From positions 62,001 to 126,000 of the forward strand of contig CAISEB010000018.1 in NCBI GenBank assembly GCA_903884235.1: DNA of 64,000 bases. The letters are read 5' to 3'. Source of the stretch: an uncultured Pseudomonadota bacterium. GTDB taxonomy: Bacteria > Pseudomonadota > Gammaproteobacteria > Steroidobacterales > Steroidobacteraceae. Within the stretch, counting starts at the first letter, position 1, and each line of letters begins with the position of its first letter. This document shows positions 7,193 to 14,991 of this stretch, piece after piece. A program made the position numbers and the translations under genes. The notes beneath the pieces were generated by a model. It did no database searches. It was given only the letters and a program-made list of their open reading frames with translations, and was not told the DNA's origin.

Positions 7193-9295
7193 TCAGGACC
7201 GGCCGACCGAGGCGACGAGACGCACGCGGCGGCTGTCGGGAATCTCGTTCCAGGCGAGGACGTTGAGGGTGGGTGCGGCCGCGCGTGCGAAGCGCGCGAG
7301 CGCCGGGCGCAGCGCGGGAGCCACCATCAGCACGGCAGGCTCGCCGATCGACTCCTGGCGCTGCGTGGACTCGGCGAGCCGTCCGGCGAGGCGCTCGGCG
7401 AGTCCGGGCTCGAGCGCGGGGCTCACGGACTGACCACTTCCGAGCGAGTTCTGCAGCAGCGCCTCCAGTTCCGGCTCGAGCGTCACCACCGGCAGCTCGA
7501 TCGCGGTGCCGGCGATGTCCTGAACGATCTGGCGTGACAGCGCGACGCGCACCTGGGCCTGCAGCGCCGCCGGGTCCTGGGTGCGCGGGGCATGCTCCGC
7601 GAGGGTCTCGACGATCGAACGGATGTTGCGGATCGGCACGCGCTCGGCGAGCAGCCCCTGCAGCACGCGCACGACGGTGCCGAGCGGCAGCAGCTTCGGC
7701 ACGAGGTCCTCGACGAGGCGCGGGGTGCTCTTGGCGAGTCCGTTCAGGAGTTGCTGTGCCTCCTCGTATCCGAGCAGTTCGTGGGCGTGGGTCTGGACGA
7801 CGTGGCTGACGTGCGTCGCGACGACGGTGCTCGCATCGACGACCGTGTAGCCGAGCGTCTGCGCCTGCTCGCGCTTGGCGGGCTCGATCCAGACCGCCTC
7901 CATGCCGAAGGCCGGGTCGCGGGTCTCGATGCCGGGCACCTTGCCGAAGACACGGCCGGGGTTGATCGCGAGTTCACGCTCGGGATAGACCACGCCGTCA
8001 CCGACGGCGACACCGCCGAGGCTGATGCGGTAGGCGTTCGGCGCAAGCTCGAGGTTGTCGCGGATGTGGACCGACTGCACGAGGAAACCGAGATCCTGGG
8101 ACAGCTTGCGGCGCACGCCGCGGATGCGGGCGAGCAGTTCGGCGCCGTTGTTGCGGTCGACGAGCGGCACCAGGCGGAAGCCCACCTCGACGCCGATCTC
8201 GTCAACCGGCTGGACGTCGTCCCAGGAGAGCTCGCGCGGCTCACCACCCGTCGGCACGACAGCGGGGGCCGGTGCCGCGGCGCGGGTCGCGTCGGCCGCG
8301 ATCTTCCGCGCACGCTGGCGCGCGAACCAGCCGAGCACCGCAGCGCAGAGCAGGAACACGAAATTCGGCATCCCGGGGATCAGGCCCATCACCGCGAGGA
8401 TGGTCGCGGCGACGGCGAGGCTGCGCGGCTGCCCGAACAGCTGGCCGACCAGCTCGCCGCCGAGGTCCTGCGCCCGCGACATCCGGGTGACGATGACCGC
8501 GACGGACGTCGACAGCAGCAGCGCCGGGATCTGCGCCACCAGGCCATCGCCGATCGTCAGCAGCGCGTACAGGCGCGCGGCCTCGGAAACGGGCAGGCCG
8601 TGGCTCAACGTTCCGATCGCGAGGCCGCCGATGATGTTGATGAACAGGATCAAGATGCCTGCGGTGGCGTCGCCTCGGACGAACTTGCTGGCGCCATCCA
8701 TCGAGCCATAGAAGTCAGCCTCGGTGCGTACCTCGGCACGGCGCGCCCGCGCCTCGTCCTGGTTGATCAGGCCCGCGTTCAGGTCCGCGTCGATGGCCAT
8801 CTGCTTGCCGGGCATCGCGTCGAGGGTGAAGCGCGCGCTGACTTCCGAGATGCGCCCGGCGCCCTTCGTGACGACGACGAAGTTGATGATAGTCAGGATC
8901 GCGAACACGACGATACCGACCGCGTAGTTGCCGCCGACGACGAACTCCCCGAACGCTTGGATGACGTGCCCGGCGGAGCTCGCCCCCTCGTGGCCATGCA
9001 GCAGCACGACGCGGGCGGAGGCGACGTTGAGCGCGAGGCGCAGCAGGGTCGACAGCAGCAGGACCGTCGGGAAGATCGCGAAGTCGAGGGGCCGCGAGAC
9101 GTTCATCACCGCCAGCACGACGAGCACCGACAGCGCGATGTTGAACGTGAACAGGACGTCGAGGGCGATCGCGGGCAGCGGCAGGACGATCATCGCCAGC
9201 ATCGACAGCAGCAGCAGCGGCGCTCCCACGCCGCGTCTCAGCATCGCGAGGATGCCGGCGGCGGGATTGGTCGATTGCAGGGCGAGTTCGGTCAT
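7193..9295 (-). CDS. flhA: Flagellar export gate protein FlhA
   Basis: A 700-residue FHIPEP-family component of the flagellar type III export gate. The N-terminal half is membrane-embedded with several helices (LLLLSMLAMIVLPLP, LSVLVVLAVMNVSRP). It contains the conserved cytoplasmic loop with GRISEVSARFTLDAMPGKQM and the ADLNAGLINQDEARARR segment. The C-terminal half is the soluble nonameric ring that binds chaperone-substrate complexes and FliJ. It is the first gene of an operon with its own sigma54 promoter about 50 bases upstream, separate from the fliL-flhB operon. Length is normal for the family. No anomaly was seen. Confidence 0.96.
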   Translation of the reverse strand: MTELALQSTNPAAGILAMLRRGVGAPLLLLSMLAMIVLPLPAIALDVLFTFNIALSVLVVLAVMNVSRPLDFAIFPTVLLLSTLLRLALNVASARVVLLHGHEGASSAGHVIQAFGEFVVGGNYAVGIVVFAILTIINFVVVTKGAGRISEVSARFTLDAMPGKQMAIDADLNAGLINQDEARARRAEVRTEADFYGSMDGASKFVRGDATAGILILFINIIGGLAIGTLSHGLPVSEAARLYALLTIGDGLVAQIPALLLSTSVAVIVTRMSRAQDLGGELVGQLFGQPRSLAVAATILAVMGLIPGMPNFVFLLCAAVLGWFARQRARKIAADATRAAAPAPAVVPTGGEPRELSWDDVQPVDEIGVEVGFRLVPLVDRNNGAELLARIRGVRRKLSQDLGFLVQSVHIRDNLELAPNAYRISLGGVAVGDGVVYPERELAINPGRVFGKVPGIETRDPAFGMEAVWIEPAKREQAQTLGYTVVDASTVVATHVSHVVQTHAHELLGYEEAQQLLNGLAKSTPRLVEDLVPKLLPLGTVVRVLQGLLAERVPIRNIRSIVETLAEHAPRTQDPAALQAQVRVALSRQIVQDIAGTAIELPVVTLEPELEALLQNSLGSGQSVSPALEPGLAERLAGRLAESTQRQESIGEPAVLMVAPALRPALARFARAAAPTLNVLAWNEIPDSRRVRLVASVGRS

Positions 9296-9342
9296 GTTTC
9301 GCGTGCCGCACCCTCATTGGCGCGTCTCCTTGCCAGGGGAAT

Positions 9343-9359
9343 AAGCAAGATGCGTGCCG
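9343..9359 (-). promoter_or_regulatory. Sigma54 promoter of the flhA operon
   Basis: On the minus strand CGGCAC, five bases, then TTGCTT. This is the -24/-12 consensus TGGCAC-N5-TTGC with one mismatch. It drives flhA-flhF-fleN-fliA-motC-motD; FleQ or the second activator is the likely enhancer-binding protein. Confidence 0.78.
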
Positions 9360-9428
9360 CCGGGACCCGGGGACGCCGCCGGATTGAACTCCGGTCGACA
9401 TCTGCGACGCAGCGCACAATCGGCAGCG

Positions 9429-10574
9429 TCAGGAGGGGGTGTTGGGCCCGGCTGGGGGCTGGCCGGGGACGGCGTCGAACCGGGGCGGTGTCGGTTCGCT
9501 GGCGCCCAAGCGCCTCGCGGCCTTCAATTGATAGACATAGGTCAGCAGCTGGGCGACGACGGCGTACAGCTGCGCCGGAATCTCGTCACCCAGCTCGCAT
9601 CCGGCGTGCAGGGACCGGGCCAGCGGCGGGGCCTCGACCAGCGGGACCCCGTGCTGCGCTGCGATTTCGCGGATCCGGGCGGCGATGAGGTCCGCGCCCT
9701 TGGCCACGACGACGGGGGCCCGCATCCGGCTTTCGTCGTATTTCAGGGCCACGGCATAGTGGGTCGGGTTGGTGACCACGACATCGGCGGTCGGCACCTG
9801 CTCCATCATCCGGCGCCGGGACAGCTGGTGTTGCATGCGCCGGATGCGACCCTTGATCTCGGGGTTGCCGTCGGACTCCTTCGACTCCTCCCGGATCTCC
9901 TCGCGGGTCATTTTCAGCGACTTGTAGTGCTGCCACAGCACCACCGGGACGTCGATCGCGGCAATCGCGACGAGCGCCGAGCCGAGTGTCAGGAACGCGC
10001 TCCCGACCATGTGCATTGCATGCACGATGCCGACCTCGATCGGCTGCGCCCCGAGGTCTCCGAATTCCCTGAACTGGTGTCGCAGTAGCGCGACGGCGAC
10101 GAGCGCGACGATCCCGAACCTCGCAAACGACTTGACCAGTTCGATCAGGCCCTTGGCCGAGAACATCCGGCCGATGCCCTTGATCGGGTTGAGCCGGTCG
10201 AAATTCGGCTGTAGCGCCTCGACGCTGAAGTTCCAGCCGCCGAGCGCAAGCGGCGCGATCGCGGCCGCGGCAAACAGGAGCCCGAACAGGGGGATGAGCG
10301 CGAGGAAGGCGCGCGACGCCCCCGCACCGAGGGCGAACACCATGCGATCCGGCACCACCGCGTCGACCGGGGCGATCGTAAGCCCGGCTCGCATGACATC
10401 CAGCAGCCCGTTCCCGACGAACTGCCCGAGGCCGTAGAGCCCGAGACCGCCGGCCAGCGTGACGGCCGCGGCCGTCAGGTCGCGCGAGCGGGGAACCTGG
10501 CCTTTCTTGCGGGCCTCGTCGAGCCGTTTCTGTGTCGGACTTTCAGTTTTTTCGGCGTCGTTCCCGTCAGACAT
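9429..10574 (-). CDS. flhB: Flagellar export switch protein FlhB
   Basis: A 381-residue membrane component of the export gate that switches substrate from rod/hook to filament proteins. Four hydrophobic helices occupy the first 215 residues. The cytoplasmic domain carries the autocleavage motif NPTH at residues 269-272 (VVVTNPTHYAVALKY). The N-terminus, EKTESPTQKRLDEARKKGQV, is diagnostic. It follows fliR by 9 bases and is the last gene of the fliL-to-flhB operon. The C-terminal tail after residue 350 is Pro-rich and ends PPAGPNTPS. No other identity is likely. Confidence 0.96.
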   Translation of the reverse strand: MSDGNDAEKTESPTQKRLDEARKKGQVPRSRDLTAAAVTLAGGLGLYGLGQFVGNGLLDVMRAGLTIAPVDAVVPDRMVFALGAGASRAFLALIPLFGLLFAAAAIAPLALGGWNFSVEALQPNFDRLNPIKGIGRMFSAKGLIELVKSFARFGIVALVAVALLRHQFREFGDLGAQPIEVGIVHAMHMVGSAFLTLGSALVAIAAIDVPVVLWQHYKSLKMTREEIREESKESDGNPEIKGRIRRMQHQLSRRRMMEQVPTADVVVTNPTHYAVALKYDESRMRAPVVVAKGADLIAARIREIAAQHGVPLVEAPPLARSLHAGCELGDEIPAQLYAVVAQLLTYVYQLKAARRLGASEPTPPRFDAVPGQPPAGPNTPS

Positions 10575-10583
10575 GGTCGCCGC

Positions 10584-11357
10584 TCAGTTCGTCACGGCGT
10601 GCAGGAAGGTGAACCCCTCGGACAGCAGCGACGAGAACGCATTGCCGAGGCCCGGCAGGCCGAACATCGCCACCGCGAGCCCGAAGACCAGTGTCACGGG
10701 CAGGCCGACGGCGAACAGGTTCAGGGACGGCGCCGCCCGGCTCATCATGCCGAACGCCAGGTTGATCACCAGCAGTGCGGTGACCCCCGGCAACGCGACA
10801 CCAAGGGCCCCTGAAAACAGCTTGCCACCCCACATCGCCAGCGACAGCCAGCGATTCGCATCGAGGCCGCTCTCGCCGATGGGCAGGCTGCGGAAGCTGT
10901 CGATCAGCGTCCCGATTAGCGCCAGATGGCCGTCCAGGGCGAGGAAGACCAGCGTTCCGAGCACGACATAGAGCTGGCCCAGGGCCGGCGTGCTCGCGCC
11001 GCGAATCGGGTCGATGTTGAATCCGAACCCGAGCCCCATGCCGTTGGCAATGAGCTGGCCACCCAGCGCGAGCGAGTCGAAGACGAGCTGCAGCGCGAAG
11101 CCGAGCGCGGCACCGATCAGGAGTTGCTCGATGGTCGTCAGGACGCCCGCCACCGAGAGGAGTTCGATGGCCGGCTGCGCCGGCAGCAAGGGGGCGATCG
11201 GCAGCGTGATCCCGGCGGCCAGGACGAGCCGGATCCTCGGTGGCACGTAGGTCGCACCGAACACCGGCGCGGTCATCAGGCAGGCGCCAATGCGGATGAA
11301 TGGCCACAGCCAGAGGGCGATCCAATGCTGCAGCTGGCCGATGTCGACGATCGGCAC
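10584..11357 (-). CDS. fliR: Flagellar export gate protein FliR
   Basis: A 257-residue integral membrane protein of the FliR/SpaR family. It opens with a helix (WIALWLWPFIRIGACLMTAP) and has six or so hydrophobic segments. Family motifs include the PPRIRLVLAAGI turn and GFGFNIDPIRGAS. FliR packs with FliP and FliQ to form the export channel at the centre of the MS ring. It is 3 bases from the fliQ stop and 9 bases from flhB. Length is normal. Some bacteria fuse FliR to FlhB; here they are separate. Confidence 0.94.
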   Translation of the reverse strand: MPIVDIGQLQHWIALWLWPFIRIGACLMTAPVFGATYVPPRIRLVLAAGITLPIAPLLPAQPAIELLSVAGVLTTIEQLLIGAALGFALQLVFDSLALGGQLIANGMGLGFGFNIDPIRGASTPALGQLYVVLGTLVFLALDGHLALIGTLIDSFRSLPIGESGLDANRWLSLAMWGGKLFSGALGVALPGVTALLVINLAFGMMSRAAPSLNLFAVGLPVTLVFGLAVAMFGLPGLGNAFSSLLSEGFTFLHAVTN

Positions 11358-11360
11358 GGC

Positions 11361-11630
11361 CTACCCCACGAGCGAGGGGATGCTCTCGATCAGCTGGCGC
11401 GTGTAGCCCACCATCTCCTTGAGCATCCAGGGCCCGGCGAGGAGAAGGACGGCCGCCATGCCGAGCACCTTCGGGATGAAGGACAGCGTCATCTCGTTGA
11501 TCTGCGTCGCCGCCTGGACGACGCCCACGAGCAGGCCGATCACGAGCGCGGCGAGCAGCATCGGGGCGGCCAGCAGCAGCGTCATTTCGAGCGCATGGCG
11601 GCCGATCATCATCACGGTGTCGGGTGTCAC
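11361..11630 (-). CDS. fliQ: Flagellar export gate protein FliQ
   Basis: An 89-residue protein with two hydrophobic helices (about 15-40 and 52-75). It includes the family segments MLLAALVIGLLVGVVQAATQINE and MTLSFIPKVLG. Four copies of FliQ wrap the FliP-FliR channel in the basal body. It lies between fliP (18 bases) and fliR (3 bases). Size and sequence are typical. Confidence 0.95.
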   Translation of the reverse strand: MTPDTVMMIGRHALEMTLLLAAPMLLAALVIGLLVGVVQAATQINEMTLSFIPKVLGMAAVLLLAGPWMLKEMVGYTRQLIESIPSLVG

Positions 11631-11648
11631 GTGCGCTCTCGTCCCGGC

Positions 11649-12431
11649 CTAGTGGTAGAAGCTCGCGGCCAGCGAGCCCATGACAAGAGCCCAGCCATCG
11701 ACCAGCACGAACAGCATCAGCTTGAACGGCAACGAGATCAGCGTCGGTGAAAGCATCATCATGCCCATCGACATCAGTACGCTGGCGACGACGAGATCGA
11801 TGATCACGAACGGGATGAACAGCAGGAAGCCGATCTGGAACGCGGTCTTCAGCTCGCTCGTCATGAATGCGGGCGCGAGCACGGTGAGCGGTACGTCCTT
11901 CGGGCTGGCATAGCCCTTGCCGCCCGAAATGCGCGTGAAATTGGCGATATCGCTCTCGCGCGTCTGCGCAAGCATGAAGGATTTCAGCGGCGCGACGCCG
12001 CGATCGAGCGCGGTCATGGAGTCGATGCTGCCGGCCATGTAAGGGGTCGCTGCTTCCGTGCGGATTCGGTCGATCACCGGCGACATGACGAACATCGTCA
12101 GGAACAGCGCGAGTCCGATCAGCACCTGGTTCGGCGGGGCCTGCCCCGCTCCGATCGCCTGACGGAGGATCGCCAGCACGATCACGATGCGGGGGAAGGC
12201 GGTCATGACGAGCAGCACCGCCGGCAACAGCGTGATCGCCGTCATCAGCACCAGCAGCTGGATCGTCACGGTGTAGGTCTGCCCACCACCCGCTCCCTGC
12301 ACCGCGAGGGCGGGAATTCCTGGGCTCTGGGCGGCGACCGTGGGGGCCGCGTGCCCCGCTGCCGCCATCGCGTGCGCGGGCATCAGGGCCGCGCCGATAA
12401 CCAGCAGCAGTCCGAGCAAGAGCGCCTTCAT
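11649..12431 (-). CDS. fliP: Flagellar export gate protein FliP
   Basis: A 260-residue FliP with an N-terminal signal peptide (basic Lys2, hydrophobic core to about residue 22, AHAMAAAG cleavage region). Signature segments are LVLMTAITLLPAVLLVMTAFPRI, RQAIGAGQAPPNQVLIGLALFLT and PFVIIDLVVASVLMSMGMMM. Five FliP subunits with FliR form the export channel. Its ATG overlaps the fliO stop by 4 bases, indicating translational coupling. The length matches other FliP proteins. Confidence 0.96.
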   Translation of the reverse strand: MKALLLGLLLVIGAALMPAHAMAAAGHAAPTVAAQSPGIPALAVQGAGGGQTYTVTIQLLVLMTAITLLPAVLLVMTAFPRIVIVLAILRQAIGAGQAPPNQVLIGLALFLTMFVMSPVIDRIRTEAATPYMAGSIDSMTALDRGVAPLKSFMLAQTRESDIANFTRISGGKGYASPKDVPLTVLAPAFMTSELKTAFQIGFLLFIPFVIIDLVVASVLMSMGMMMLSPTLISLPFKLMLFVLVDGWALVMGSLAASFYH

Positions 12432-12991
12432 CGACCCAGGCTCCGCATCAGCATGTCACGGAAATTCGGTCGCGACGGGCCGTCGGTCGGCGCGGCGGGA
12501 GTCCCGTCCGTGGCTGGCGTCGCCGAATCAGCGGCACCGCCGGGTTGCAAGTCGAGCAGCAGCCGGACATTGCCGGTCGCGACCCCGAGCAGGACTTCGC
12601 GGCCTCCGACGCGCAGCAGGACCGCTCGCTCGCGGGGTCCGAGCGGCGCCTGCGCGACGACCTCGAGACGCGCGGTGGGCGCGCCTCCGGCCACGCCCAT
12701 GCGTCGCGACAGCTTGGCAGCCGCGAAGACGGCGCCGAGCACGAGCAGGAGCGCAATGATCACCCGGACGAGAGGCATGCCTTCGCTCGGCGCCGCGAAT
12801 GGGACCACCGTTGCCGGCGCGGCGAATGGCGTCGCGCCCTGCGCAACGGCGAGGCCTGGCAGGCTCAGCAGCAGCGCGGCCGCGAGCAGCACGCCGCGTC
12901 GCGCCCGCGAGGTTGCGAAGCCGACGTGCCGGAGTACCGAGGCGTGGAAGGGTGCGTACATGGTTAGGACAATCTGCAAGGTTCGTGCCAC
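12428..12991 (-). CDS. fliO: Flagellar biosynthesis protein FliO
   Basis: Up to 187 residues, a poorly conserved small membrane protein that helps FliP assemble. It has an N-terminal hydrophobic segment (GVLLAALLLSLPGLAVAQ), then the main helix (LVRVIIALLLVLGAVFAAAKLSRRM). The cytoplasmic part contains the FliO signature VVAQAPLGPRERAVLLRVGGREVLLGV. The start is uncertain: GTG at 12991 (as given) or ATG at 12961 (MYAPFHAS); neither has a good ribosome-binding site. A Pro/Ala tail precedes the C-terminal NFRDMLMRSLGR. Position between fliN and fliP confirms the call. Confidence 0.88.
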   Translation of the reverse strand: MARTLQIVLTMYAPFHASVLRHVGFATSRARRGVLLAAALLLSLPGLAVAQGATPFAAPATVVPFAAPSEGMPLVRVIIALLLVLGAVFAAAKLSRRMGVAGGAPTARLEVVAQAPLGPRERAVLLRVGGREVLLGVATGNVRLLLDLQPGGAADSATPATDGTPAAPTDGPSRPNFRDMLMRSLGR

Positions 12992-13029
12992 GAGGAGCGA
13001 CGGTTTTCTGGCGTCGCCCCCGCCTGCGC

Positions 13030-13377
13030 CTACCGCAGCTTGCGGATCCGTTCAGCCGGGCTGATCACGTCGGTCAGCCGGATCCCGAACTTGTCGTTGA
13101 CGACGACGATCTCGCCGTGGGCCACGAGTGTGCCGTTCACGTACACGTCCAGCGGCTCGCCGGCGGCGCGATCGAGTTCGACGACGGAGCCCTGGTTCAG
13201 CTGCAGCAGGTTGCGGATGCTGATCCGGCTGCGGCCAACCTCCAGCGACAGCGTGACCGGAAGGTCGAGCACAACGTCGAGGTTCATCTCGCCCGCGGCT
13301 CCGGCAGCGGGTAGATCGGCCCTCAGTTCGTTGAGGGGGGCGGCGCGGGCCGGATCGGCGGCAGTATTCGATTTCAT
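13030..13377 (-). CDS. fliN: Flagellar motor switch protein FliN
   Basis: A 115-residue C-ring protein. The SpoA domain occupies residues ~35-110: NLDVVLDLPVTLSLEVGRS, then RNLLQLNQGSVVELDR, then VNGTLVAHGEIVVVNDKFGIRLTD. These are near-consensus. FliN with FliM forms the rotor ring and receives export substrates through FliH. I start at MKSNTAAD because it falls 7 bases after the fliM stop. The reading frame continues upstream into fliM, but that extension is not conserved in type. It is cotranscribed with fliM and fliO. Confidence 0.95.
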   Translation of the reverse strand: MKSNTAADPARAAPLNELRADLPAAGAAGEMNLDVVLDLPVTLSLEVGRSRISIRNLLQLNQGSVVELDRAAGEPLDVYVNGTLVAHGEIVVVNDKFGIRLTDVISPAERIRKLR

Positions 13378-13384
13378 GTGTGAC

Positions 13385-14386
13385 TCACTGACGAATTGAC
13401 TTGTTGACCTGGCGGTTCCGCGCCAGGTGCTGTTCGACCTTGACTGACTGCTGGCCGCGCGATGCGCCATAGCTTCCGCGCAGGATCGGAATGCCCTCCG
13501 CGAGCAGCGTCACCGACCCGGCAAAGTCGCATGGGATCACGTCGCCAGGCTTCAGGTTCAGCAGGCGACCGACGGTGATTTCCGAATGGCCGATGAGGGG
13601 CACGAGCTCGATCTCCGCCTCCTCGATTTCCTCGTGCAGTGAGCGCGCCCAATTCGCATCATGTGAAACGGGCTCGCCCTGTAGGCCGGCCTCAAGCGCA
13701 TCCCGCAGCGGTTCGATCATCGAGTACGGCATCGCGACCTGCAGTTCCCCGCCGCCGCCATCCAGGAACACCTGGAACGTACTCACGACCACGAGGTCCG
13801 TGGGACTGATCACGTTGACGAACTGCGGATTGAATTCCGATGCCTGGTGCTCCACGTCGAACTTCGCGACCGGCGCCCAGGCCTCGCGCAGATCCGCGCT
13901 GAACTGCTTGACGATCATCTGGATGATGCGGGCCTCAGTGCGGGTGAACTCGCGCTCGACGACCTTGACCTGGCGACCGCTGCCGCCGAAGAACCGATCG
14001 ACCGCGCCGAAGACGAGGTTGGCATCCAACACGAGCAGCGCGGGTCCACGCAGCGGCGGAAGCCGCACGACGCTGAGGCTGGTCGGCACTGCAAGGCCCT
14101 GCGCGTACTCGTCGTACTTGACGACCTTGACCGGGCGCACGACGACGTCGAGCGCGCTGCGGATCAGGCCGTGCAAGCCCGCCTTGAGCCCACGCGCGAG
14201 GCGTTCGTTGATCGCACCGAGCGCCGGCATCCGGTTGCGCGCGAGCTGTCCCGGGTTCGCCGGATCGAAGCTGCGCGCCTCGCCGGGCGGCACCGCCGCC
14301 GGCGTGAGCGGCACGGCCCCGGCATCGACGCCCTTCAACAGCGCGTCGATCTCCTCGGGCTCGAGCACTTCGCCGCCATTGCTCAT
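13385..14386 (-). CDS. fliM: Flagellar motor switch protein FliM
   Basis: A 333-residue C-ring protein. The N-terminal CheY-binding peptide is visible as VLEPEEIDALLKGVD. The CheC-like middle domain contains the GGSGRQVKV and EFTRTEARIIQ segments. The C-terminal SpoA domain has EIEEAEIELVPLIGHSEITV and LNLKPGDVIPCDF. It binds FliG above and FliN below and reverses the motor on CheY-P binding. It overlaps fliL by 4 bases. Retention of the CheY peptide implies chemotaxis control even though no che gene lies in this window. Confidence 0.95.
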   Translation of the reverse strand: MSNGGEVLEPEEIDALLKGVDAGAVPLTPAAVPPGEARSFDPANPGQLARNRMPALGAINERLARGLKAGLHGLIRSALDVVVRPVKVVKYDEYAQGLAVPTSLSVVRLPPLRGPALLVLDANLVFGAVDRFFGGSGRQVKVVEREFTRTEARIIQMIVKQFSADLREAWAPVAKFDVEHQASEFNPQFVNVISPTDLVVVSTFQVFLDGGGGELQVAMPYSMIEPLRDALEAGLQGEPVSHDANWARSLHEEIEEAEIELVPLIGHSEITVGRLLNLKPGDVIPCDFAGSVTLLAEGIPILRGSYGASRGQQSVKVEQHLARNRQVNKSIRQ

Positions 14387-14925
14387 TGAATCACCAGACT
14401 CGTGAAGTAGACGCTCTCGAGGCCTTCAGGATTGCCGCCTTCCGCGGCGAGGGCCTTGCGCACGGAATCCAGGGTCGCCTTGCGCAGCTTTTCCTTGCCG
14501 TCCTGGGTCAGCAGGTCCTCGTACTGCTGGGACGAGAACAGAAGCATCAGGTCATTGCGAATCGCGGGCTCGACGATCTTCAACTCGTCCATCACCTTCG
14601 CGTCGCGGCTCATCGCCTCGATCATGATCTGCAGGTACCGGACGTTGCCGGGGCTGCCAAAATTGACGACGAACGCGGGGTCGAACTTGTAGTACAGCGG
14701 TGCCGCCTTGTGCGTTCCGGCATCGGCCGCCGCCTCGCCGGCCGGCGCGCTTGCGCTCGCCTCGGCGGGACGCAGGAACCAGAATGCCGCACCGCCGCCG
14801 GCGGCGACGATCGCAACGGCCGCGACGATCAGGAGCGTGCGCTTACTCTTGCTCTTGGGCTCGCTCTTCGCGGCTTCTGGCGCGGCTCCGGCTTCTGCTT
14901 TGGCTACGGTCGACATACGTTCCAT
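14383..14925 (-). CDS. fliL: Flagellar basal body-associated protein FliL
   Basis: A 180-residue single-pass inner-membrane protein. After a Lys-rich cytoplasmic tail (EPKSKSKRT) one helix (LLIVAAVAIVAAGGGAAFWFL) leads to the periplasmic FliL domain. That domain includes YYKFDPAFVVNFG, RYLQIMIEAMSRD and IRNDLMLLFSSQ. FliL surrounds the stator and supports torque. An internal start at MSTVAKA (14916) is equally possible. It is the first gene behind a sigma54 promoter at 14955-14971 and overlaps fliM by 4 bases. Confidence 0.94.
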   Translation of the reverse strand: MERMSTVAKAEAGAAPEAAKSEPKSKSKRTLLIVAAVAIVAAGGGAAFWFLRPAEASASAPAGEAAADAGTHKAAPLYYKFDPAFVVNFGSPGNVRYLQIMIEAMSRDAKVMDELKIVEPAIRNDLMLLFSSQQYEDLLTQDGKEKLRKATLDSVRKALAAEGGNPEGLESVYFTSLVIQ

Positions 14926-14954
14926 CCATTCGTTTCAGTGACTGTTCGATTAAC

Positions 14955-14971
14955 AAGCAAGGCGCATGCCA
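14955..14971 (-). promoter_or_regulatory. Sigma54 promoter of the fliL operon
   Basis: Minus strand TGGCAT-GCGCC-TTGCTT. The -12 element is exact and the -24 differs from TGGCAC at the last base. The spacing of five bases between the elements is canonical. It lies in the 66-base gap between fliK and fliL and should drive fliLMNOPQR-flhB. Confidence 0.82.
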
Positions 14972-14991
14972 GACAGATTTCCGGCACTGCC

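Noticed and set aside
7592-9688. A 698-residue plus-strand frame
   Set aside because: It is antisense to flhA, which is clear on the other strand.
12393-12400. FliA -10 box GCCGATAA inside fliP
   Set aside because: It is antisense and has no -35 at 11 bases upstream; a chance match.
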